The translations under genes were made by a program, and so were the position numbers. A stretch of 64,000 nucleotides of DNA from Paracidobacterium acidisoli (GTDB taxonomy: Bacteria > Acidobacteriota > Terriglobia > Terriglobales > Acidobacteriaceae): NCBI RefSeq assembly GCF_003428625.2, contig NZ_QVQT02000005.1:186001-250000 (forward strand), given 5' to 3'. This document shows positions 34,941-42,755 of the stretch, one piece after another. Numbering within the stretch: position 1 is the stretch's first letter; every line of letters begins with the position of its first letter. The notes under the pieces were generated by a model that was not told where the DNA came from, did no database searches, and saw only the letters and a program-made list of their open reading frames with translations.

Positions 34941-36302
34941 ATGAAAAAAACAGGAGATGAAGCCAGCGTGCCGCAGTCAGAGGGAGATGTGAATAGTTCT
35001 GTGGCACGCGAAGCATGGCAGCGTGAGCATCTCGATGAGGAGACGCAGGAGCTGCTGGCTGAAGACGCCCGCTATTTTCTCCATCAGTCTCTGTCCTCTC
35101 CATGCCTCAATGCACTCAGTGCCTGTGAAGGCAGCTTCCTCATCGATGTGCAGGGCCGTCGCTATCTGGACTTCCACGGCAACAACGTTCATCAGGTAGG
35201 ATTCGGCCATCCGCGAGTAAAGGAGGCGATACAGGAAGCCCTGAACCATCTTCCTTTCTGTACACGCCGCTATACAAATCGATACGCGGTAGCGCTGGCG
35301 AAGAAACTGGCCGGAATTGCTCCAGGAAAGCTGAACAAATGTCTTTTCGCGCCTGGAGGCGCGGAAGCCATCTCGATGGCTGTAGGGCTGGCGCGTATGG
35401 CGACCGGTCGCTTTAAAACCATCTCTATGTGGGACTCATTTCACGGCGCGACGCTCGATGCCATATCCCTTGGTGGGGAAGCGCTCTTTCGCAACGCCAT
35501 CGGGCCGCTGCTGCCCGGCGCCGAGCATGTGCCTCCGCCTGAGCCTCTTGAATGTCCGTTTCGATGCGGCACGCAATGTAATCTGCAGTGTGCAGATTAT
35601 GTCGAATATATTCTGCGCAAAGAAGGTGATGTAGCTGCGGTCATTGCCGAAACCGTTCGCAGCACGGGTACCATACCGCCGCGAGATTATTGGGTAAAGC
35701 TTCGCTCCGCCTGCGATCGCTACGGTGCCTTTTTAATTCTGGACGAAATTCCCCATGCATTGGGCCGCACCGGTTCCATGTTCACGTGCGAGCAATACGA
35801 TATCGTTCCTGACATGCTGGTAATCGGCAAGGGACTGGGCGGCGGTTGTATGCCTGTTGCTGCGCTGCTCGCGCGCGAAGATCTCGATATCGGTCAGGAT
35901 CGGGCCCTCGGCCACTTCACGCATGAAAAAAATCCTGTAGCCTGTGCAGCTGCTCTGGCCACACTTGAAGTTATAGAAGAAGAAGGCCTGGTGGAGCGTG
36001 CTCGTATTCTCGGCGCTCGCTTCCTCGATCAGCTCCGGCAACTACAGCAGAAGCATAGTCTTATTTATGAGGTCCGAGGCATCGGGCTCCTGATTGCTCT
36101 GGTTCTCAGAACACCGGACGGCTCGCCGGCAAATGCTGAGGCGGAGCAGATGATGTATGCCGCACTCACTCGTGGCCTCAGCTTCAAAGTGACTATGGGC
36201 TGCATTCTTGTCCTGACTCCACCGCTGACAATCGAGAAGCAACATCTGGACGATGCTGTTCAGATCCTGGACGACTGTTTGAGTGAACTGGAGAAGAATT
36301 GA
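34941..36302 (+). CDS. pbfA: class III PLP enzyme, probable (R)-1-hydroxy-2-aminoethylphosphonate ammonia-lyase
   Basis: A 453-residue class III aminotransferase-fold enzyme starting at an ATG with GGGAGAG upstream. The PLP lysine is K330 (THEKNP) and the pyridine-binding Asp is D268 in LDEIPHALGRTG, where most transaminases have DEVQ. Two Cys-rich stretches (PFRCGTQCNLQCADY) precede it. Related enzymes include ethanolamine-phosphate phospho-lyase and PbfA, which converts hydroxylated aminoethylphosphonate to phosphonoacetaldehyde and ammonia. Co-location with phnX and the FAD oxidoreductase favours PbfA. An aminotransferase role on another amine is the alternative. Confidence 0.75.
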   Translation: MKKTGDEASVPQSEGDVNSSVAREAWQREHLDEETQELLAEDARYFLHQSLSSPCLNALSACEGSFLIDVQGRRYLDFHGNNVHQVGFGHPRVKEAIQEALNHLPFCTRRYTNRYAVALAKKLAGIAPGKLNKCLFAPGGAEAISMAVGLARMATGRFKTISMWDSFHGATLDAISLGGEALFRNAIGPLLPGAEHVPPPEPLECPFRCGTQCNLQCADYVEYILRKEGDVAAVIAETVRSTGTIPPRDYWVKLRSACDRYGAFLILDEIPHALGRTGSMFTCEQYDIVPDMLVIGKGLGGGCMPVAALLAREDLDIGQDRALGHFTHEKNPVACAAALATLEVIEEEGLVERARILGARFLDQLRQLQQKHSLIYEVRGIGLLIALVLRTPDGSPANAEAEQMMYAALTRGLSFKVTMGCILVLTPPLTIEKQHLDDAVQILDDCLSELEKN

Positions 36303-36607
36303 ATGAGATATACCCCGTTCATACTTCTGCCCGCATTTACTCGCGCGCGAAAGAGTGCCCTGTACCGGCCGCTTTTGCCGAACTGAAGTAAAACCATCTG
36401 GAAGATGTTACGAAGAGATCAAAAGCAGATGCATGATACGTGTCCCTCTGCAGGGATTGCACTCCATCCGGGCATTTAACGCAGGCACGCTCCTCGCTTA
36501 ACCTGCTGAACGTTGCGACACTCGCCTGTCCCACTCAGGATTCCCATAAGCCGCCGGTGTGAAGGTGGCTCGTCAACCGAACTTCGCAGTGAAAGGCGGA
36601 CGGATCA
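36303..36607. other. 305-bp gap between PLP-enzyme gene and TonB receptor
   Basis: No gene, tRNA or clear terminator is visible. The receptor gene has a purine-rich GGCGGACGG just upstream of its ATG. A promoter here is likely, but I could not pick a reliable one. Confidence 0.5.
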
Positions 36608-39600
36608 ATGCGCAACAGATTTTTGCGGAAGCCAGCGCTCCTTATCGGAGCATTACTCGCCACTCTGTCCTGTCTTGCGCAGAGCACGACCGGTACCATC
36701 ACAGGCACAGTCACGGATCCGGGCAGAGCTGTTGTCACAGGTGCTCAGATTACACTCACCAATTCTCTGACCGGCCTGGTAAAGACAGTCGTTACCAATT
36801 CAACCGGTCAATACGTTCTCGACTTCATCCCCGTCGGCATCTATACCATCCGTATTGAAGATCCAGGTTTTACGCCGCAGCAGCGTGGCAGAATCGAGAT
36901 CGCCGCCGCTCAGGGCATTCAGATCAATTTCTCTCTGCATGTCCAGTCCGTAACGCAATCGGTTTCCGTATCCAGTGAGGCGCCGCTGATATCCGTCGGC
37001 ACCTCCGATCTGCGCACTCAGATATCCAGTACGCAGTTGAACGAACTGCCGGTCTCGCATCAGGATTGGACCAGCCTTCTGCAGACAACTCCGGGCATAG
37101 CGCAATCCGATGCGGGCAGCGCCGGGTCGGAGGATGGTTCCGGCATCGACATCAATGGCCTTCCCGGAACGGGCTATAACCTGACAGTCGATGGAACCAA
37201 TGCCGCTCAGGATATGGAACATCCGGCCTTCGGTTTTTCAGAGGCGCCAAACATCATCAATACCGTCAACAACGATGCCATCCAGGAAGTGAGTATGGTG
37301 CGAGGCATCGCACCGGCATCGGTGAGCGGAACCATGGCCGGGAACATCAACATCATCACCAAAGGCGGCACGAATGCATTTCACGGTGATGTGTATGAAA
37401 TCAACGAAGAAAATCTCTACGACGCGCGCAACCAGTTTGAGACAAGTCGTCCGCGCACGACGTTTAATCAGTTTGGCGGTGCCATCTCCGGACCAATTCT
37501 GCCAAACAAAATGTTTTTCTTCACCAGCTACGAAGGGGTCAGATACAACGCCTTTACAGACGTATCAGACGACGTTCCTACGCCGTACCTGATCAGCATC
37601 AGCCCGTCGGTATTCGCATCCGAATTCGCAGCCTATCCCGCAGTGCCACAGCCCGCCGATCAGCCCCAGGCATACACTGTCAATCTTCACAAAACAGGTT
37701 CGACTGTCCAGAACGACAGCAATGGCATCGTTCGGCTTGATTACAACCAGAGTGGAAACAACCAGTACACAGTGCGATACACAAGAGGCCGCCCTTACTA
37801 TAACGATCCGAACATCATTGTGATCAACCCGCGAATCTACCAGGACCACGGCGATGCCTACAACGCGAGCTGGATTCACTCGCAGGGCCAATGGGTCTCA
37901 AATGCCAGGTTTGGTTACAATCGTCTCCGCTCCAGCCGGGACGATGTCGGCATCGCTCAGGATTTTGAAGGAGTCTCCTTCTCCGGTTTCAGCACGGGCG
38001 GATCGGAGCTCTTCCTCAAGGCTGGCGATATCTGGACCGGAGAAGAAAGTATCGCCTGGACTCACGGGCACCATACGATTCAGACGGGCGGTATTATTCA
38101 GAAGTGGAATGCAGGCCGTACGGACCTGAACACAACGGATGTTTCTTACTCAAGCCTGTCCGATTTTCAAAGCAATATTCCCAGTAAAATTCGCATTACC
38201 TTCGACCTGGCGCCGTTCAATATCTACGAGTATCAGTTCGGTGGTTACATTCAGGACGACTATCGCATCCTGCCCAACCTCACGATTAATGCGGGCATAA
38301 GATACGATTACTTCACAGTTCCTAAAGAGGATTCAGGGCGTCTGTTCAATCGCGGTATTAATCCTGCCGCTCCGCAGCTGGGTCCAGGGTTCGGACCGTA
38401 TCTTCCGGCTGACAGCATCTACAATGCCAACCACTTCAACATCCAGCCGCGCCTCGGTTTCAGCTGGGGTTTTGGGCCCTCCGGTTACAGAGCAGTTGTC
38501 CGCGGCGGTTTTGGCGTCTACACAAATCCGCACGAGATTTATGGGGAAGCGATCAATGAAGTACAGACCAATGCGCAGACCCCGTTTCGCATCACGCTGA
38601 ATCGTGAACAGGCACTTGCCGCAGGTCTTCAATACCCGGTTCCGCGGGCCGACTATACAACAATTCTGCAGAACCTTCAGACGCAGGGTGTCTTCTCTTC
38701 TGACTTTGCCGACTCCGCCATTAAACAGAGCTACCCTAACCCCTATAGCATGCAGTACACGCTTGGTATCAGCCAGGCGTTTCCCTGGGACAGTGTCCTC
38801 GACATCGCCTACGTCGGAAACCGTGGTCTCCATGAGAATATTACCGACGTGGAAAACCTTCCGGATCGCATTTCCGGCACCGCCCCGTTTCCCCAGTTTT
38901 CGCAATTCAATTATTACTATGCTGGAGACACCAGCAACTACAACGGTCTGCAGGTTCAGCTGACAAAAAGACTGTCGCAGGGAATCACCTTCGGCGCGGC
39001 GTATGTCTGGTCAAAATCGATGGCGTTTGAATATGCCGGCCTGCTGAAAGAGTCTTCTCCGCAGGACAACAACAACATCAAAGCGGATTACGGCCCCACC
39101 CCGTATGACATTCGCAATCATTTTGTCCTCAATGGTGTGTGGACCCTTCCTCTCCAGCAATGGTTTGGTCTGACCTCACGACCAGCAGGATATTTCCTCG
39201 GAGGCTGGCGCCTGTCGGGAGTCTTCACCGCCACCGATGGCAACCCCAACAATATTGGCGACGGCAATTCGTCTTATCCCAGCGATCGCCCCGATCCGGT
39301 GCCTGGCGTCAATCCATATGTGGGCCACTACAATCTTGGCCAGTTGCAGTATCTGAATCCTTTGGCCTTTGTGAATCCCGCCATAGAGGAAAACAGCGGC
39401 GCGCAGATTCGCGGAGGCTATCTGAGTAAGGACTCCATCTACGGTCCCGGAGAAATCAACCTCGATGCGACTCTCTCGAAGAGCTTTCGCTTTACTGAGC
39501 ACGCTCAGTTCGAGTTGCACATGGACAGCTTCAATGCGCTGAACCATACAAACCTCGGTGGTCTCGAAACGGATACGACATCAGGCAGCTTCGGGCAATT

Positions 39601-39652
39601 GACATCGGCAACGGCCCGTACCGTGCAGATCGGTGGCAAGTTCACATATTGA
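36608..39652 (+). CDS. TonB-dependent receptor, Oar-like
   Basis: A 1014-residue outer-membrane receptor. Signal peptide (LIGALLATLSCLAQ, residues about 12-25), then a carboxypeptidase-regulatory-like domain (GTITGTVTDPGRAVVTGAQI, about 30-110), a plug with NELPVSHQDWTSLLQTTPGI and DGTNAAQDMEHPAFG, and a barrel of about 750 residues ending VQIGGKFTY. It follows the phosphonate genes on the same strand and precedes the Asp-box protein by 86 bp. It may import a phosphonate-bearing lipid or glycan, though only position supports this. Confidence 0.92.
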   Translation: MRNRFLRKPALLIGALLATLSCLAQSTTGTITGTVTDPGRAVVTGAQITLTNSLTGLVKTVVTNSTGQYVLDFIPVGIYTIRIEDPGFTPQQRGRIEIAAAQGIQINFSLHVQSVTQSVSVSSEAPLISVGTSDLRTQISSTQLNELPVSHQDWTSLLQTTPGIAQSDAGSAGSEDGSGIDINGLPGTGYNLTVDGTNAAQDMEHPAFGFSEAPNIINTVNNDAIQEVSMVRGIAPASVSGTMAGNINIITKGGTNAFHGDVYEINEENLYDARNQFETSRPRTTFNQFGGAISGPILPNKMFFFTSYEGVRYNAFTDVSDDVPTPYLISISPSVFASEFAAYPAVPQPADQPQAYTVNLHKTGSTVQNDSNGIVRLDYNQSGNNQYTVRYTRGRPYYNDPNIIVINPRIYQDHGDAYNASWIHSQGQWVSNARFGYNRLRSSRDDVGIAQDFEGVSFSGFSTGGSELFLKAGDIWTGEESIAWTHGHHTIQTGGIIQKWNAGRTDLNTTDVSYSSLSDFQSNIPSKIRITFDLAPFNIYEYQFGGYIQDDYRILPNLTINAGIRYDYFTVPKEDSGRLFNRGINPAAPQLGPGFGPYLPADSIYNANHFNIQPRLGFSWGFGPSGYRAVVRGGFGVYTNPHEIYGEAINEVQTNAQTPFRITLNREQALAAGLQYPVPRADYTTILQNLQTQGVFSSDFADSAIKQSYPNPYSMQYTLGISQAFPWDSVLDIAYVGNRGLHENITDVENLPDRISGTAPFPQFSQFNYYYAGDTSNYNGLQVQLTKRLSQGITFGAAYVWSKSMAFEYAGLLKESSPQDNNNIKADYGPTPYDIRNHFVLNGVWTLPLQQWFGLTSRPAGYFLGGWRLSGVFTATDGNPNNIGDGNSSYPSDRPDPVPGVNPYVGHYNLGQLQYLNPLAFVNPAIEENSGAQIRGGYLSKDSIYGPGEINLDATLSKSFRFTEHAQFELHMDSFNALNHTNLGGLETDTTSGSFGQLTSATARTVQIGGKFTY

Positions 39653-39664
39653 ATGGTCGAAACA

Positions 39665-39701
39665 CCGGTGAGCGGTGTGTGCATATCATGCCGCTCACCG
39701 G
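39665..39701 (+). terminator. perfect 11-bp hairpin between TonB receptor and Asp-box gene
   Basis: CCGGTGAGCGG and CCGCTCACCGG are exact inverted copies with a 15-nt loop. There is no T-run, so it may act as an RNA-stability or partial-termination element within the operon. Confidence 0.45.
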
Positions 39702-39738
39702 AAAACCGCAGGACAATATCTCAGCATAAAGGGTACCC

Positions 39739-40977
39739 ATGTCGAAAAAAATTCTGCGCCTCGCGATCCTGTGTTCACTGGCAGCGGCTTCCTGCTTTGC
39801 CACCGATCTGCCGAAAACGGTCTATCAGCTTGCAGATGGCATCGTCAGGCCGTCGCGCCTGAAAGGAGCGCAGGAGGCGTACATGCCGCTCATCGTAAAC
39901 AGCAATCACGCCGCGAATCTGCTGGCTCTGCCAAACGGTGATCTGCTCTGCTTCTGGTATGCGGGCATCTATGAGCGCGGAGATGGCGAGTCGATCGTAA
40001 TGTCGCGGCTCGATCATGGATCAAAGCAATGGACCAGGCCTGTCATTGTGTCGAACCATCCGGGCTGGGCCAATCAGAATCCGGTAGCTTTTCTTGCTCC
40101 CGACGGTCGCATCTGGCTCTTTCACACAACGCAGTTAGCCGGGCACAGCCAGAAAAATGATCTGGTCTGGGCCTTGATATCTGCCGACCAGGGGCATACA
40201 TGGAGCACCCCGCAGACAACTTTCCCCAATCCCGGCATGTATCTGCGGCAGCCGCTTGTCATCTTCCACGGGCAGTGGCTTTTCCCGGTCTATCATTCCG
40301 CGGGTGGAAGCATCACATCGAATGCTCAGAACGATGTGTCCTACGTGGAGATATCGAAGGACAGCGGAAAGACCTGGAAGGAGTGTGAGATCCCCGACTC
40401 CGGCGGAGAGGTGCAGATGAATATCATCAGGCTCTCTGAAGACAGACTCATCGCATTCTTCCGCAGCCGGTATGCCGACTGGATCTATCAGAGTGAATCG
40501 GCAGATGGCTGCCAGTGGAGCGCTCCGGTTGCTGCAAAGCTGCCGAACAATAACGCATCCATTCAGGCTGTGAGACTTGCTGACGGTCACCTGGTCATGG
40601 TCTTTAACAATGCCCAGGCAACCCTTGAGCGCGGCAAAGCACAGACGGCAGCACGAAGGATTCTGTCAGTTGCCCTGTCCATCGATGGCGGCAAAACATG
40701 GCCGTGGATTCGGGATCTCGAAAATCAGGAAACGCAGCCGTCTTTGTTGCCTCTCGAAGATCCGGAGTATTCCTATCCCTCGGTCACTCAGTCGAAAGAC
40801 GGCATGATTCAGGTGGCGTATACCTTCCGCCGCGAAACGATTAAATATATGGCGTTCCCGGAAGAGTGGATCAAACACGGAACGACAGAGGGTGGAAAAA
40901 CCTCCGATATCCATTCTGAAAATGTTGCCTTACTCGAATTACCTCAGACAGGCGCATATCCTGCCAATCTGCATTGA
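39739..40977 (+). CDS. secreted Asp-box (BNR) sialidase-like protein
   Basis: A 412-residue exported beta-propeller. Signal peptide (LRLAILCSLAAASCFA), then Asp-box repeats SADQGHTWS, SKDSGKTWK and SIDGGKTWP, and family segments YMPLIVNSNHAANLLALPNG and NQNPVAFLAPDGRIWLFHT near the N-terminus. It belongs to the sialidase/neuraminidase superfamily, but true sialic-acid specificity is not shown; many members act on other glycans. It is the last gene of the plus-strand phosphonate-side unit. Confidence 0.82.
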   Translation: MSKKILRLAILCSLAAASCFATDLPKTVYQLADGIVRPSRLKGAQEAYMPLIVNSNHAANLLALPNGDLLCFWYAGIYERGDGESIVMSRLDHGSKQWTRPVIVSNHPGWANQNPVAFLAPDGRIWLFHTTQLAGHSQKNDLVWALISADQGHTWSTPQTTFPNPGMYLRQPLVIFHGQWLFPVYHSAGGSITSNAQNDVSYVEISKDSGKTWKECEIPDSGGEVQMNIIRLSEDRLIAFFRSRYADWIYQSESADGCQWSAPVAAKLPNNNASIQAVRLADGHLVMVFNNAQATLERGKAQTAARRILSVALSIDGGKTWPWIRDLENQETQPSLLPLEDPEYSYPSVTQSKDGMIQVAYTFRRETIKYMAFPEEWIKHGTTEGGKTSDIHSENVALLELPQTGAYPANLH

Positions 40978-40979
40978 AA

Positions 40980-41014
40980 GTTATGGCTCCCGGCATCAGC
41001 ATGGGAGCCATAAC
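40980..41014 (+). terminator. perfect 12-bp hairpin after the Asp-box gene
   Basis: GTTATGGCTCCC and GGGAGCCATAAC are exact inverse copies around an 11-nt loop, starting two bases after the stop codon. A terminator-like stem without a T-run; it may also stop transcription arriving from the convergent anti-sigma gene. Confidence 0.55.
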
Positions 41015-41153
41015 CAACACGAATAACGCTCCTCTATCAATAGATAGACAGCACGATATAACTGCATAGCAATGAGCGCAAACTTATTCGGTTTCGCATG
41101 GCCCACTCGCTGAATCATCAGCATCGGGTTTTCGTGATAAGCGGCAGGCAGCC

Positions 41154-41987
41154 CTACGAGCGCGAATCAGCCGGAACAGGTACGTTCGTATGGAAGTACT
41201 TTTTATACGCGGAGATCCAGTTAGTCGCAATGTCGTGCTGCGCCGTTGCAAGATCCAGCTTCCGTTCGCATACAAGCTGATGCAGTCGCTCTTCGAGCGC
41301 ATCCTTTACATGCGCATTCCATTCTGTCGAAGAATATGGCTCCGGCCATAAATTGTGAATGTCTGAGGTGCCTCCGAGCTCAGGAATGACGAGGAAATCA
41401 ATCTCGTATTGAGATACAGCTGTACCGGGCATTCCATATTCGCGGAGAATCTGCTGCTGCAGCGATGCAGAAGTGACGCGCGCCTGCTCATACGGTCTGG
41501 CTTCACACACATCCCGCAGGCGAACAGATTGATAATTCCCAGGCGTAAGTTTCTGGTCCGGCAGTGATACATCCCGAACAGCATGCGGAGTAGCCGCAAC
41601 GTCTGATCCTTTAGGGTGATGCCGCCATGCTGCGCCGGCAACCACGGTGATGGCTGCGAATACAGCCATTGCACCCGCAATTTTCAGGGAAGAGAAGCCA
41701 GGGCTCCATGGCAGCAGCCGGCTTTTGGGCGTTTGTTCGGCGAGCTCCTCGACAAGTCGAGCTCTGAGCAGCCTGCGTGGCCTCTCAGCCGAAGGAATCT
41801 GCGCACTGAGTTCCATGTGATGCAGCTCGATCCATTCCGCAATGGAAGCCTTTATACTGTTTCTTCGCGTTTGACACTCCGGGCATGATTGCAGATGCTG
41901 CCTCACCTGGTTAACCCGCCACGAGTCGAGCTCTCCGTCCACAAACAGCAGCAGTTCTTCATCGGTCAGGTGATTCTTACGGATCAT
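41154..41987 (-). CDS. zinc-finger anti-sigma factor
   Basis: A 277-residue membrane anti-sigma. The N-terminal cytoplasmic domain has the HxxxCxxC zinc motif (QHLQSCPEC) within LTDEELLLFVDGELD...VRQHLQSCPEC. One transmembrane segment (IAGAMAVFAAITVVAGAAW, about 115-135) and an extracytoplasmic domain follow. The ATG at 41987 is preceded by GGGGT, and the sigma gene's stop is only 6 bp upstream, so the two are coupled. It should hold the neighbouring ECF sigma inactive until a surface signal arrives. Confidence 0.85.
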   Translation of the reverse strand: MIRKNHLTDEELLLFVDGELDSWRVNQVRQHLQSCPECQTRRNSIKASIAEWIELHHMELSAQIPSAERPRRLLRARLVEELAEQTPKSRLLPWSPGFSSLKIAGAMAVFAAITVVAGAAWRHHPKGSDVAATPHAVRDVSLPDQKLTPGNYQSVRLRDVCEARPYEQARVTSASLQQQILREYGMPGTAVSQYEIDFLVIPELGGTSDIHNLWPEPYSSTEWNAHVKDALEERLHQLVCERKLDLATAQHDIATNWISAYKKYFHTNVPVPADSRS

Positions 41988-41993
41988 TTGCAA

Positions 41994-42566
41994 TTACCCC
42001 ATATCCGCACGTCTGAGGCGTGCCATCGCACGTGTCAGCGCAATCGAGACGGAGCCCAGCGAAATACCCAGTACTTCAGCGATCTCCCGATACTTCAAGC
42101 CTTCCGCACGCAGTCGCAGACAGCGCTCATCCTGTTCAGGCATGGCATGCACAATGGCCAGCAGGTGATTCTGTCTTTGCCGGAAAGCCACACGCTGCTC
42201 CGGATCGGGGTCCGGATCAGGATAGGCTATAAGCGTTAACTCATCGTTTGACGTCATGTTTTCCGGCCGCCGATTGTTGATGCGTCTTTTCAGCGCCAGA
42301 TTATGCCCGACACGAAAGATCCAGCCGCGAAGATTGTGACGCGATCTGTCCATCTGAAGATGGCGAAAAAGCAGAAGAAAAACCTCCTGTATGACATCCT
42401 CGCTGTCCTGCGTCGTCAGTCCGAACGAAACTACATACCGGAAGAGCCGATTTCGATAAGCATCGAACATGGCGATCACTTCCTCTTCCGGAGGCGAAGA
42501 TGTATCGGTGCGTTCTGTCTCCGCAACCACGGAAGAGAGCCAAATCTGGATCGGAAGTTCGTTCAA
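41994..42566 (-). CDS. ECF-type RNA polymerase sigma factor
   Basis: A 190-residue ECF sigma. I use the TTG at 42566, with AGGAG five nt upstream, which gives the usual ECF length; longer open frame enters the divergent receptor gene. Region 2 is YRNRLFRYVVSFGLTTQDSEDVIQEVF and region 4 is LRAEGLKYREIAEVLGISLGSV. It is paired with the zinc-finger anti-sigma and is divergent from a TonB receptor, a typical arrangement for signal-dependent receptor control. Confidence 0.85.
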   Translation of the reverse strand: MNELPIQIWLSSVVAETERTDTSSPPEEEVIAMFDAYRNRLFRYVVSFGLTTQDSEDVIQEVFLLLFRHLQMDRSRHNLRGWIFRVGHNLALKRRINNRRPENMTSNDELTLIAYPDPDPDPEQRVAFRQRQNHLLAIVHAMPEQDERCLRLRAEGLKYREIAEVLGISLGSVSIALTRAMARLRRADMG

Positions 42567-42714
42567 CGGTTCTCCTGGGCCGTCATTAATGATATTCCCC
42601 GGCTGCGGAATCTGTTCAGGCTGTTTTTTTGCGCTCTGTACAGGACCGAAAGCAGCGCCAAAATAAAAGCTGAACAAATCCACGATGAAAAGAATATAGG
42701 AGTGACGCCACATC

Positions 42715-42728
42715 GCCGCATATGCGGC
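42715..42728. promoter_or_regulatory. perfect 14-bp palindrome in the sigma/TonB-receptor interval
   Basis: GCCGCATATGCGGC lies 28 bp before the receptor ATG and about 150 bp upstream of the sigma start. Its position fits an operator for the divergent pair. Confidence 0.35.
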
Positions 42729-42755
42729 ACTGATTCCATTGAGAACAGGTATCGA

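Noticed and set aside
39739..40977. Calling the Asp-box protein a true sialidase
   Set aside because: Asp boxes are present, but the arginine triad and other sialic-acid-specific residues could not be confirmed by eye, so only 'sialidase-like' is used.
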